Below are positions 52,802 through 63,320 of a stretch of DNA of 64,000 nt, in pieces. The DNA comes from Glandiceps talaboti (taxonomy: Eukaryota; Hemichordata; Enteropneusta; Spengelidae), in the NCBI RefSeq assembly GCF_964340395.1, contig NC_135557.1, positions 20,415,725-20,479,724 of the forward strand. Reading direction: 5' to 3'. Positions within the stretch are counted from its first letter, which is position 1. Each line of letters starts with the position of its first letter. Below the pieces are notes generated by a model. That model was not told where the DNA came from and ran no database searches. It saw only the letters and a list, made by a program, of their open reading frames with translations. The position numbers and the translations under genes were made by a program.

Positions 52802-53618
52802 GTAGGTGAAATTAATTCAACAAAATTACAAGTAAAGTACATTACCTTAGCAGCATTCTTATATTGCCTCTACACAATCATGTGATGGCACTCCCTAGGC
52901 ACATCATAAAACTAATGAACATTCGCTTTCTCGGTCGACACCATAACTTCCGATCTGCACACTTTACTTGCATTACTATAGGTGCACGTGGAAATAAGGT
53001 GACGTTCTTGTTCTATTTTGACCCTCTAGCATGATGTAAAAAGCTATTGCAGGTACCGCACCGAGAACTGAGGCTGTTGATAGGTGAAACTCAACCTTAC
53101 ATGTCAATGATTAGTCTTACAAAACGTATCTTTTTGGGGGGCTCACATACCAATTAACTCTAAGTAGTTGTAATTAAGGCAAAAGGAATTGTTTCAATGG
53201 GATGGTCATCTGAGTGGGTTAATTGGTTGTTTTGGTATGTTGATGGTTTCAAAGGGTGGGTCATCCTAGTAGGTTGACCATTTTTGTAGGTTGGTCAGTT
53301 CAATGGGTTGGTCATTTCAGTGGGTGGGTCATTTCAGTGGGTGGGTGATTTCAGTGGGTGGGCCATTTCAGTGGGTTGGTCATTTCAATGGGTTGGTCAT
53401 ATTATGGGTGGGTCATTTCAATGGGTGGGTCATTTCCTTGGGTGGGACATTTTGGTCATTTCAATGGATAGGCCATTTCAGTGGGTGGGACATTTCGATG
53501 GGTTGGTCATTTCAGTGGGTTGGTCATTTCAGTGGGTGGGTTATTTCAGTGGGTGGGTTATTTCAATAGATTGGAATAGAAAATGAAATTGATTTCAATT
53601 TAATTGTCTACTCTATAG
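52802..53618 (+). other. Intron Ig7-Ig8
   Basis: 817 bases; the last 400 are an 18-bp minisatellite. Acceptor GTCTACTCTATAG. Confidence 0.9.
53165..53580. repeat. Minisatellite, 18-bp unit with TTTCAG, ~20 copies
   Basis: Units of GGTCATTTCAGTGGGTGG and variants (TTTCAATGGGTTGG). Eight copies keep TTTCAG, which resembles a 3' splice site. The array ends about 40 bases before the Ig8 acceptor. Confidence 0.93.
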
Positions 53619-53738
53619 TACCACCAAGGTTTACTGACACTCCAGAAGACCAGACAGTTGTTTTGAACTTCCCAGTTACTATACCTTGTTCAGCGGCTGG
53701 AACACCAACTCCCATCATTCAATGGAAGAAGGCAATGG
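53619..53738 (+). CDS. Dscam: Dscam exon: Ig8, N-terminal part
   Basis: 120 bases, phase 1 at both ends, donor G|GTAAGT. VPPRFTDTPEDQTVV starts Ig8, with first cysteine TIPCSAAGTP and tryptophan IIQWKKAMG. Split Ig8 is also seen in other Dscam genes (family knowledge, recalled). Confidence 0.94.
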
Positions 53739-53902
53739 GTAAGTAGAATGGAGTACAAATCCATAAAACTTTGTTTATATATATTTCCAAGAATAAAGTG
53801 CATTGTACAATGACTTAAAAAGATTATTTTCTATGAAAATCTTTTTTACACTATTTCTCAGGTACACCACTAAGTTACATCTCAACAATTTTTTTTCTGT
53901 AG

Positions 53903-54073
53903 GCCCAGGAGCGTCCAATTTTGTGAGTCTCGTTAGTGACCCAAGGTTTCACATTGGGCAAAGAGGAAGCCTTACAATATTGGGATCACAAGAAGAAGAT
54001 GATGGGTACTATCTGTGCCATATCAGTAATGATGTCGGCTCTGACAGTAAAACAGCTAAACTAACAGTGTACA
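53903..54073 (+). CDS. Dscam: Dscam exon: Ig8, C-terminal part
   Basis: 171 bases, acceptor TTTTTTCTGTAG, donor A|GTAAGT, phase 1 at both ends. GPGASNFVSLVSDPRF continues Ig8; GSLTILGSQEEDDGYYLCHI carries the second cysteine, followed by SNDVGSDSKTAKLTV. The DDGYYLC-x-x-SNDVG string is typical of Dscam Ig8. Confidence 0.95.
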
Positions 54074-54316
54074 GTAAGTCATTCAACTAATTTAGTACCC
54101 CACAGTCAATGCCAAACTGTCAATCAAATGGCCAAGTACTTTATATGCAAATTATCATTTCTACATGAGCCTGTTATCAACCATGCATTTGTAAGGGCTA
54201 ATTTGATTGATTCTTACTGCACAGTATCATCTTACTAAAATAATTTTGACATATTTTCATTTTTCCTATTTACATGATTCCAGTAGATCAGTGTTTGATT
54301 TTACTTTGAATTTCAG

Positions 54317-54616
54317 TACCTGCTTATTTTGAGAATCCTACTGAAGTAATAGAGGTGAGGAAAGGGCGACCAGCAACATTGACCTGTGACCTTAGAGGTC
54401 ACCATCTTGACCCCATTGATTGGAAAAAGAATGACTTTCTGTATACTAGTATGTCTACAACATTGTATGATATCACGGAAGAAGAAACCAGTTTTAGCAG
54501 ATCATCTGTTTTTGAGATCCATGAGACAAGAAGAGAAGATACAGCTAATTATACATGCGAGGGTAAAAATCCCTACGGACCTGTAGTTGTCAGGACAGTT
54601 CTACTCATTGTACAAG
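54317..54616 (+). CDS. Dscam: Dscam exon: Ig9
   Basis: 300 bases, acceptor TTGAATTTCAG, donor G|GTAGGG, phase 1 at both ends. The domain begins IPAYFENPTEVIEVRKG. Cysteines are TLTCDLRGH and YTCEGKNPYGP, tryptophan is DPIDWKKND, and REDTANYTC precedes strand F. It is the last Ig before the FN block. Confidence 0.95.
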
Positions 54617-55149
54617 GTAGGGAGACTTATTTGTGGTATAAGTTCAGTTCAGTACATTCTACTACCAAACAAAAATTACTATAGAGTTTCAATTAGGCAT
54701 CATGACACTTTTTTGGGGACATCTCACACAACATTTTTTGCTACAAATTACGTCAATCAAAATACAGACACTGATGCAACGCAAGGTGATGTAACCAAGG
54801 TGATGTGGACACTCAACCAGAAGTCCGTTAGTAACTCCTCTGGATGCAAATTAATATTGTCATCATCATGTATTTAAATTAGGTCATTTAATGTCATAGG
54901 CCCTTGCCCCCATTCTTAGCCAATCAGCAGGCGACAGGATTGATGACAGGATTCACATAATGCATGTATTTATATTTTCATATTTATATTTGCATATTTA
55001 TATTTGCATATTTATATTTGCATATTTAACCTGTAGACTAGGAATACAACAATCTAAGAAATACTACACACCCTTTGCATTTATGCGACATTCAGAAATG
55101 GTAATTTCATATGTAATTGCTGTAACCAAATTATATATTTATTCAACAG
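54617..55149 (+). other. Intron Ig9-FN1
   Basis: 533 bases. It holds a small 16-bp array (TATTTATATTTGCATA, about four copies, 54963-55028). Acceptor TTTATTCAACAG. Nothing else seen. Confidence 0.9.
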
Positions 55150-55449
55150 AAGCCCCAGAGACACCAAGTAATTTAACAGCACTGCGTACACAGAGTAGAG
55201 GTGCCACTATTTCATGGAAAGTGGAGTTTAATGGTAACAGTGATTTGACTGGCTACACACTGGAATATAAAAATGATTCTGACCCATGGCAGGGAGGTTT
55301 GCCACACGTACGTGTTGAACCTAATGAAACCAGTTACACTATAACTAATCTACACCCGTACTATACCTATAATGTACGTATCTATGCCTTCAATTCTATC
55401 GGTGTCAGTCAGCCCAGTAGAGATACTCTCTTCACAACTCGTCAAGAAG
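55150..55449 (+). CDS. Dscam: Dscam exon: FN1
   Basis: 300 bases, phase 1 at both ends, donor G|GTAAGA. EAPETPSNLTALRTQ begins a fibronectin type III domain; ATISWKVEFNGNSDLTGY matches the Dscam FN1 core (W, then FDGNS-x-L/I-x-GY), and YYTYNVRIYAFNSIGVSQPS is the F-G strand region. NLT, NDS and NET are potential N-glycan sites. The exon encodes the whole domain. Confidence 0.96.
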
Positions 55450-56174
55450 GTAAGATATTGCTGCATGTCTTTTACACCTCAGAAAGAAAAAAAAAATCAT
55501 TGAGAGGGGGATGTATATATTGGTGTGTTTAGTGCTGGTACAAATAAGAATCAAATTAATCTTTGCAACTGTTGGCATTGAGTAAGTCATTTACCCAATA
55601 TAAATTGCAATTAAAGGACCATAGAATGATCAATACTTTCCTCAGAAATCGATGACCTGTATGTGTATATATTTGTATAGACATTGACAAATCAAAGAAC
55701 TACATGCAAATTTGATTTAGACATTGACAAATCAAAGAAATATATGCAAATTTGATTTAGACATTGACAAATCAAAGAACTGTATGCAAATTTGATTTAG
55801 ACATTGACCAATCAAAGAACTGCAGGAAGGCAAATTTGATTTAGACTTTGACCAATCAAAGACCTGTATTTGTTGACCATTCAAAGACTTTTATGCATGT
55901 TTAAGATATTAACTGAATCTTAGACATTGAAGACACATGTAAGGTGGCTGGGCTTAAGTTAATATAGATTAAAACTTACATGCAATTTGTTGACACGTAA
56001 CCATTATATATATAGTGTGGTAATGTTTAAGTTTCTACACAAGTAAAATACCTTGAGTTTGTTAGATCTGATAATGTATGAAACAAAACACTACAGAATG
56101 TTTTCTGTAACAGATATTTACCTTGCCTTTATTCAGAACCACTGTTCATAACAATGTTGTATTTTCCTTTGTAG
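55450..56174 (+). other. Intron FN1-FN2
   Basis: 725 bases with a 40-45-bp minisatellite (about 55640-55880, four to five copies with ACATTGACAAATCAAAGAAC and ATGCAAATTTGATTTAG). Acceptor TTTTCCTTTGTAG. Confidence 0.9.
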
Positions 56175-56245
56175 CTCCAAGTGGTCCACCATTGAACATT
56201 GAGTTAGAAGCTACAGGCTCCCAGAGTGTGGAGATAAGATGGAGA
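56175..56245 (+). CDS. Dscam: Dscam exon: FN2, N-terminal part
   Basis: A short 71-base exon, entering in phase 1 and leaving in phase 0 at TGGAGA|GTAAGA. It encodes APSGPPLNIELEATGSQSVE and IRWR, the A-B strands with the conserved tryptophan of Dscam FN2. Confidence 0.94.
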
Positions 56246-56779
56246 GTAAGACATTTGATATATATATTTCAAGCGAAAGAGATCAGTACTGTAGTTAAAC
56301 AATGAATATATCCATCAGAAATAAGTCATGTGACTGTCAGCATTAATCATGTGACAGCTTTAATTATTTAACTGTTAATCATGTGACAGTGTTAACCATG
56401 CCAGTGTTAATCATGTGACTTGTTAGTTATTTGACAGCGTTAATCATGTGACAGTCAGTGTTAACCATGTGATAGCATTAATCACATGACAGTGTTATCA
56501 TTTGACAGCCAGTATGAATCATGTGACAGCATTTAACAGTGCCAGTGTTAATGTGACAGCAGTTTATCAGGTGACAGTCAGCAATAATCATGTGACAGTA
56601 TAATGTGACAATCAGTGTTAGTCATGTGACAGTGTAAATAATATTGGCTACTCATATAAAAGTTTCTTATTAAATGAATTACAACAAAAATGAAATCTAA
56701 TGGCAACACAATTTGGTTTACACTTAAGTTGTTGTGGAAAACATGGTAGTTATATTCTTGTTAATTTGTTGTCTCCTAG
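56246..56779 (+). other. Intron inside FN2
   Basis: 534 bases with a degenerate short repeat (about 56310-56640) built on AATCATGTGACAGTCAGTGT, around fifteen copies of 17-22 bases carrying CATGTGAC. Acceptor TTGTCTCCTAG. Confidence 0.88.
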
Positions 56780-57017
56780 CAACCACGAGCTGACTTGCAG
56801 AATGGCGTCTTGAGAGGATACTACATCGGTTACAAGGAGTTTAATAGTTCACTACCGTATATCTACAGTCATGACAATGTGGATACTAATAATATTGAAA
56901 CATATTCGCTAAAAACTCTCAAAAAATTTACAAAATACAGTATCGTGGTTCAAGCATTCAATGACATTGGAGCAGGTCCTCGATCTGAAGCCAAAGTAGT
57001 GATGACTTTGGAAGATG
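56780..57017 (+). CDS. Dscam: Dscam exon: FN2, C-terminal part
   Basis: 238 bases, phase 0 in, phase 1 out, donor G|GTAAGT. QPRADLQNGVLRGYYIGYKE is the conserved LQNG-x-x-RGY-x-x-GY motif of Dscam FN2. KKFTKYSIVVQAFNDIGAGP and RSEAKVVMTLED complete the domain. Confidence 0.96.
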
Positions 57018-57840
57018 GTAAGTATATGTCAAAATGTAGTGAGATAAGTATACTACCAAAATTAAGATACTATAGCATTTCAATTAGGCACATGCATCAC
57101 TGTGTGATATACAAAGTGAAATATAATTAGTTAAACAAATTCATTAGTAAATATAGCTAATGTGTCTTTATATATCTATATCTCAGTATAGTTCCTAGCC
57201 ATTCCCCCCACCCCCACCAACCACCCACCCCATACACAAATGATAATAGGCACATGCAATACTAAATTATATTTTTTGTCATGTACACTTTCCCAGTCTA
57301 AGTTCTGTCATTCTTTTTGGTGAAAATAAATTGAGTTAAAGTTTTTCCTTTCACAATGTTTCTTATGTCTTGCACAACATTTTTTGTTGCAAATTACATA
57401 AAATGCAGAACCTGTATATATATATATAAAATGATAATTTTATTTCACTGTGAACATATATCAACATCACTGACAAAGCTAGTTCTTTGTGTTCAAAATT
57501 AATTAGTTAAAAAAATGTCATTAGTAAATATAGCTAATGTGTCTTTATATATCTCTGCATAGTTCCTAGCCAGTTCCCCCAATACACATTACTGTTTCAA
57601 ATGATAATAGCTATGTTATCTTTATATCTCTCTGTATATTTCCTCACCAGCCCCTCTCCCCCACATTAATTGTTCAAACTAAACCAACTATCTGTATTTC
57701 TCTGTGTAGTTCCTAGCGACCCCCCCCCCACATTAATGGTTCAAACTAAACCTATCTTTATTTCACTGTATAGTTCTTAGCCACCCCCACCCCCACATTA
57801 ATGGTTCAAACTAAACCAATTATCTTGTTTCTCTGTACAG
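57018..57840 (+). other. Intron FN2-FN3 with repeated acceptor-like segments
   Basis: 823 bases. The 3' half is built from copies of the true acceptor plus the first ~30 bases of exon FN3 (TTCTCTGTACAG, TTCCTAGCCA, ATTAATGGTTCAA). AG-bearing copies end at 57191, 57562, 57709 and 57773; a fifth near 57640 has lost its AG. The true acceptor ends at 57840. Confidence 0.9.
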
Positions 57841-58143
57841 TTCCTAGCCAGCCGCCATTAATGGTTCAAGCCACAGCACACAGTTCTACTAGTATTATGA
57901 TTGTATGGAGTCCACCACCTCTACCATCATTGAATGGCATCCTTCAAGGTTATAAAGTCATCTACAAAACAGTCAGAGCTGATGGAGATGAAAGTGGAAC
58001 CTTCGTTCAGGAAACAAAGTCACTCCGAGTCACAATACATGGGTTAGAGAAGTTTACAAACTACAGTGTAGAAGTCTTGGCTTACACCAGAGTTGGGGAT
58101 GGTGTTAGAAGTGAACCCATCCATGTTAGGACAGAACAAGATG
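57841..58143 (+). CDS. Dscam: Dscam exon: FN3
   Basis: 303 bases, acceptor TTCTCTGTACAG, donor G|GTAAGA, phase 1 at both ends. VPSQPPLMVQATAHSSTSI opens FN3; IVWSPPPLPSLNGILQGYKV matches the vertebrate DSCAM FN3 core (ALNGILQG-x-x-VIY). KFTNYSVEVLAYTRVGDGVR and SEPIHVRTEQD close it. Both its acceptor and its donor ends are partly duplicated in the adjoining introns. Confidence 0.97.
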
Positions 58144-58742
58144 GTAAGACCCTCACTGATTAATACTAATTTAGTAGCCTGAGACAAGCTATTCATGTCA
58201 GGACAGAACAAGATGGTGAGACCCTCACTAACTAATACTAATTTTGTAATAATAGCTTATTATAGTGAGTCTATTCTTCAAAGGACATAGTGAGATAACA
58301 AGAAGACCCTAACTGATTAGTACTGAAAATTAGTAGGAAGTCAGCATATTAATATCTGTTGGAACAGTTCACAGTTGAAGAGTCTATTTGTAAGACGTTG
58401 TGTTTGTAAAGAATAAAAAAGAAAAATCAGTGTGGTTATCTCTCAATGCGTGTTACAGACTCCCAAATGAGAAGTATTGTGAAAATGTATAGAAAAGTAC
58501 ATAAGTTTGATTAAAAAAAAATTCACAGCATACCAACTAACAAAGTAATTAAACTTTTTTGTACTTTTTGAATGCATATACATATATGAACTGTACATTG
58601 TACAACCGACAACATATTTGTTTCATATTTTTCAGAGAAATAATTTACAGCTTGAATCTCTGACTATTTTCTTGCAATAGTGGCTAAATTTCTAAAGAAT
58701 TTTGAACTAAATTATGTTTATCTGTGGACATTTTTATTGCAG
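58144..58742 (+). other. Intron FN3-FN4
   Basis: 599 bases. The 5' part repeats the exon end (see 58184-58340). Acceptor TTTTTATTGCAG. The rest is AT-rich without features. Confidence 0.9.
58184..58340. repeat. Partial duplications of the FN3 exon end and donor
   Basis: At 58190-58250 the segment CAGGACAGAACAAGATGGTG then AGACCCTCACTAACTAATAC copies the FN3 exon end and donor at about 58125-58180, with a GTGAGA donor in place of GTAAGA. A third, decayed copy (AAGACCCTAACTGATTAG) lies near 58300-58340. Confidence 0.85.
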
Positions 58743-58882
58743 TACCTGAGGAGCCTGCTAACATCAAAGCACACGCAAAGAGTCCAACAAGTATCATGTT
58801 GTCATGGTTAGCACCCCTCTATCCTAATGGAATCATCAAGAAATACACCATATACACAAGATACAAGGAAGGCAACAGAGAA
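58743..58882 (+). CDS. Dscam: Dscam exon: FN4, N-terminal part
   Basis: 140 bases, phase 1 in, phase 0 out (AGAGAA|GTAAGG). VPEEPANIKAHAKSPTSIML, then SWLAPLYPNGIIKKYTIYTR; PNGII-x-KYT-x-Y is the conserved Dscam FN4 motif. Confidence 0.95.
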
Positions 58883-59402
58883 GTAAGGAAACAATCCATT
58901 AGTAATTTGGCTTTGGTTTTCACATAAGTGTTTTCAATTTAGTTCAGTTAGGTTGGCCTTGTTTCTTCTGACCCGTCTGGCCCTATATTTCTTCAATCTA
59001 GCAAAATATGTTTAAAATGGACAACCCTCTACAGCAGATCAGAAAAAATATCACACAGTCACTTATCATAAGATGGCGACCCCACAAGCATGTCTTTGAG
59101 CAAAAATTATCATTATTATTAAATATTTTCATTGCTGAAATTCGAGAACTTCAGTAAAACAAGTGGTTCATATTTTCTTTTGATCTAAAGTATCATTCTA
59201 AGTCATTATTTTTTGTGATTTAAAAGAATCGTCATTATGGATACATACTCTTGTTTTTTAAATCTTTTTTTTTTTATCTGGCCTACTAACTCATCATTTT
59301 TCAGGTGTTATGATGAGAGAAAAAGAATTAAAAATCTGCCATCCGCTTTGCTTTCAAGTTACTCTATTGATTAATTTAATTGTCATTTTTGATTACAACT
59401 AG
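58883..59402 (+). other. Intron inside FN4
   Basis: 520 bases of AT-rich sequence. Acceptor GATTACAACTAG. Nothing else seen. Confidence 0.9.
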
Positions 59403-59562
59403 ATGACTGAAGAGTTGGTACTGGAGCCTCCCCCAACTATATTGTATCATACAATTACAAATCTACAAACCAATTATGAGTACGATTTCTGGGTGACTGC
59501 TTCCACTATTGTAGGAGAAGGTGCCCCGTCAAGGATTGCAACAGATATATTGTTAGACAGAG
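59403..59562 (+). CDS. Dscam: Dscam exon: FN4, C-terminal part
   Basis: 160 bases, phase 0 in, phase 1 out, donor G|GTATGT. It encodes MTEELVLEPPPTILYHTITN, then LQTNYEYDFWVTASTIVGEG; the EFWVTAST-x-x-GEG string is very typical of Dscam FN4 before Ig10. Confidence 0.95.
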
Positions 59563-59894
59563 GTATGTTGTGTATAATGATGGCATGGTATACCGCCCTC
59601 TATAGTTTATACTTATATTTCATAATCTTGAGTATGTAGTGTTCCATGAGGGCAGAGTATAGCGCCCTCTGGAGTTCTGCTGATGTTTCACTAGATGAGG
59701 CAGTACTCTGGGTTCTATAATACTTTATACAAACAAACAAAACTTATGTTAGTGTCATTTATAAATCATAAATGAATATATTTTGATTGTAGGTCATATT
59801 TTTGTGATAATTGATATCTGCCAACTTTTTTTCCAACTGCTATTATTTATGGCATTTGATATTTAATAATGATATTTCTGTCACATTTATTCAG
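59563..59894 (+). other. Intron FN4-Ig10
   Basis: 332 bases containing two minus-strand CTCF-like cores. Acceptor CACATTTATTCAG. Confidence 0.9.
59593..59675 (-). promoter_or_regulatory. Pair of CTCF-like motifs (minus)
   Basis: Minus-strand cores ACTATAGAGGGCGG (59593-59606, 11 of 14) and ACTCCAGAGGGCGC (59662-59675, 12 of 14). They point towards the plus-strand motifs at 22820-26383. Confidence 0.4.
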
Positions 59895-60012
59895 TTGCTG
59901 CCAGGATTTCATCTTTTCCCCTTGTGCTTACAACGCCATGGAAACGAGATGTTGAGTTGCCATGTGTTGCCGTGGGAGATCCAGCGCCAACAGTAGAATG
60001 GAGAAAAAACAG
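59895..60012 (+). CDS. Dscam: Dscam exon: Ig10, N-terminal part
   Basis: 118 bases, phase 1 in, phase 2 out (AG|GTATTT). VAARISSFPLVLTTPWKRDV carries the TTPWKKD-like signature of DSCAM Ig10; first cysteine ELPCVAVGDPAP, tryptophan VEWRKNR. Confidence 0.95.
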
Positions 60013-60496
60013 GTATTTATGAATTTTGAACGAAAAAAGAAAATTAAATAATTAGAAATGCTTTCACTATTCATAATACAAATAAAATAATAGTTTTCTT
60101 ATTTCCTTACATTTTGAAAAGGTGTCTTCGGGTGTTTTGTTTGTTTTGTTTTGTTTTTTGTTTTACATTTTCCTGTTGAACTCAAAGTGGCCTGGGTGAG
60201 ATTTGGATAATTTTCCATCTAATATGAAATAAAAACAACCCAGAAAAATTCAGATATGGCCTGTGTCCCTTTAAAGACCCTGTTTGGATTATAATTAAAA
60301 TCTAGGTGTGCACAATGGTTGGTTGGCAGAGCTACAGAAAAGGTAGTCCAGAACAAAAGAATAACTCAATGTTATCCATATTAAGATAACATTATTGCGA
60401 TGAAATGGCATTGAAACATATCATTTTAATATTAAACAATCAGGAAGACATACACACAAAGATATTAACATTTTTACTATTTCATTTTCTTTTCAG
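60013..60496 (+). other. Intron inside Ig10
   Basis: 484 bases, AT-rich, with a GTTTT run near 60137-60170. Acceptor TTTTCTTTTCAG. Nothing else seen. Confidence 0.9.
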
Positions 60497-60654
60497 ATTG
60501 GTAGATCCAATTGAGCCTACAGATCACTTACAAGTATTTGCTAATGGATCTCTGTTCATCACAGCAGCACAGAGTCTGGATGCTGGTAATTATACATGTA
60601 AGGCTGCCAATAGATGGGGTACGGACCAAGTCACGATCCAACTCAAAGTACAAG
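60497..60654 (+). CDS. Dscam: Dscam exon: Ig10, C-terminal part
   Basis: 158 bases, phase 2 in, phase 1 out, donor G|GTAAGC. It encodes DHLQVFANGSLFITAAQSLD, then AGNYTCKAANRWGTDQVTIQ and LKVQ. The SNGSL-x-I and NYTC-x-A-x-N-x-WG-x-D strings match DSCAM Ig10. It is the last exon visible; its phase-1 donor implies FN5 beyond the window. Confidence 0.95.
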
Positions 60655-61916
60655 GTAAGCTTAAGTACTACGTTGAAATAATCATATCATTGCATTGCAT
60701 TGCATTTGAATGAATTACAGCTACATTGATTGTCTTGGTAAATTAAATATGTAAATGAGTCAATCTGGGTCGGGATACAAACAAATTCTGGTAACACAAT
60801 CATAGGTTATATCAGCTTAGGTAACATTTGTTATTTAGTAACTTGAATCCACAACTATACCTTCAATTGGTACAATAAGATAAAACGTAATTAACAACAA
60901 CAACAACAACAACAACAACAAATTTACTGGTAAAGATTGTAACTTTACAACAAAATTTGTTAAAAATGAATAACAGAACTTTTCAGAAATCTAACTAAGG
61001 GTGAGATGATTTGTACTAATCATATAACAAAATTATTATGTGATTTCTAATGAGTATAGGTTCCTAACAAACAAGCAATACAGTTAATACAATAGACCAC
61101 ACTGACATTTGACTGGTTGATATTACAACACATGGCTATGTTACCAGAATTTCTTTGTATTAATTTTACAAACTTTTAGAATAAGATCAAGATTTTAGTC
61201 TGGGTGGTTGGACTCATCTATGACTAAACATTGTATGGTTTTTAACTTGGTGTATAAAGGTATGAGTGCAGTAACATTAATTTAATTTTAACAAAATTTC
61301 CACTGCATCATGGTATCATTAAAAAAAAGGTCTATGCAAATGAATGCTGCAATAATCACATGTTCATTATGCATTATCATGTGACTTATCCATATTAGAA
61401 TGAGTCTTACTTTATAACAAGGTAATGATATGCATATCATGTGACTGTCGTGATTTATAGCATCATTCTAATCTTATAAAATGTCATGTCTGAATGCATC
61501 ATTCTAATCTTATAAGATGTCACATGATTGTCATGTGACTAGTAGCATCATTCTAATCTTATAAGATATCACATGAGTGTCATGTGATTTAACTGTCTTA
61601 CCCATGCACTGTCTACTAATAAATGACATTTCCTTTCCAAGCTATCAATGGAACCATTTGGACACATACTAACCGCTTTGTCTAATGCTGCTGGAATTAT
61701 TACTAACTAACTAACTTACTGTATATCTATTTCCAAGTTGAATGTATTAATAACATATGACATGTAATAATCAGACATACTGTATTGTATTATAAATCGA
61801 CACAGTGACTGTAGACATAATAGGTATATGAATATGACTAACATTAAACATATCAGTATATATATATGTATACACATGGATATGTACCATTCTGAATCGA
61901 CATATAGACAGCCTAA

Positions 61917-62013
61917 ACTGTAAGATACGTTGTGCCGTTCCACCCCCACTGGCCTCCTCTGAGAGGGGTTGAGCAATGTGTGAGGGCGCCCCGTCACGGC
62001 ATACCTTACAGAC
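61917..62013. repeat. GC-rich imperfect hairpin
   Basis: Left arm CTGTAAGATACGTTGTGCCG and right arm with reverse complement CTGTAAGGTATGCCGTGACG, enclosing a GC-rich segment with CCTCTGAGAGG. It stands out in AT-rich intron; possible MITE remnant. Confidence 0.55.
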
Positions 62014-62079
62014 TAGATATAGTCCTGTAGACTTTAATTAAATCAAATCTATAACTCCCATAATGCAATGACAAAATGA

Positions 62080-63320
62080 CAGTGCATTAACAATTGACAG
62101 TTATAGTACAATAACAATTGATAAATATAGTACAGTAACAATTGGCAGCAATTACAATAACAATTGACAGTACAATAACAATTGACAGGTAATGCAATAA
62201 CAATTGACAGTACAATAACAATTGACAGGTAATGCAATAACAATTGACAGTACAATAACAATTGACAGGTAATGCAATGACAATTGACAGGTAATGCAAT
62301 AACAATTGACATTACAATAACAATTGACAGGTAATGCAATAACAATTGACAGTACAATAACAATTGACACTTAATGCAATAACAATTGACAGTACAACAA
62401 CAATTGACAGCAATTGCAATAACAATTGACAGTACAGTAACAATTGACAGTTAGTACAATGATTGACAGCAATTACAATAACAATTGACAGCTAGTACAG
62501 TAACAATTGACAGGTAATGCAATAACAATTGACAGCAATTACAATAACAATTGAGAGTTAATACAATGATTGACAGCAATTACAATAACAATTGACAGCT
62601 AGTACAGTAACAATTGACAGGTAATGCAATAACAATTGACAGCAATTACAATAACAATTGAGAGTTAATACAATGATTGACAGCAATTACAATAACAATT
62701 GACAGCTAGTACAGTAACAATTGACAGGTAATGCAATAACAATTGACAGCAATTACAATAACAATTGACAGTACAATAACAATTGACAGGTAATGCAACA
62801 ACAATTGACAGCAATTACAATAACAATTGACAGTTAATACAATGATTGACAGCAATTACAATAACAATTGACAGCTAGTACATAACAATTAACAGGTAAT
62901 GCAATGACAATTGACAGCAATTACAATAACAATTGACAGGTAATGCAATAACAATTGACAGCAATTACAATAACAATTGACAGGTAATGCAATAACAATT
63001 GACAGCAATTACAATAACAATTGACAGGTAATACAATGATTGACAGCAATTACAATAACAATTGACAGTTAGTACAATAACAATTGATAGGTAATGCAAT
63101 AACAATTGACAGCAATTACAATAACAATTGACAGTTAATACAATGATTGACAGCAATTACAATAACAATTGACAGCTAGTACATAACAATTAACAGGTAA
63201 TGCAATGACAATTAACAGCTAGTACAATAGCAATTGACAGCTCGCACAACAATTGACAGCTAGTACATAACAATTGACAACAAGCACCATAACAATGAAT
63301 ATAGTAACAATTGACAACCA
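62080..63320. repeat. Minisatellite, ~20-22-bp unit with ~107-bp higher-order repeat
   Basis: Dozens of copies of CAATAACAATTGACAG followed by a short variable spacer (GTAATG, CAATTA, CTAGTA, TTAATA). From about 62460 to 62760 the spacers recur in a fixed order, giving a higher-order unit of about 107 bases. The edges are diverged. Confidence 0.93.
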
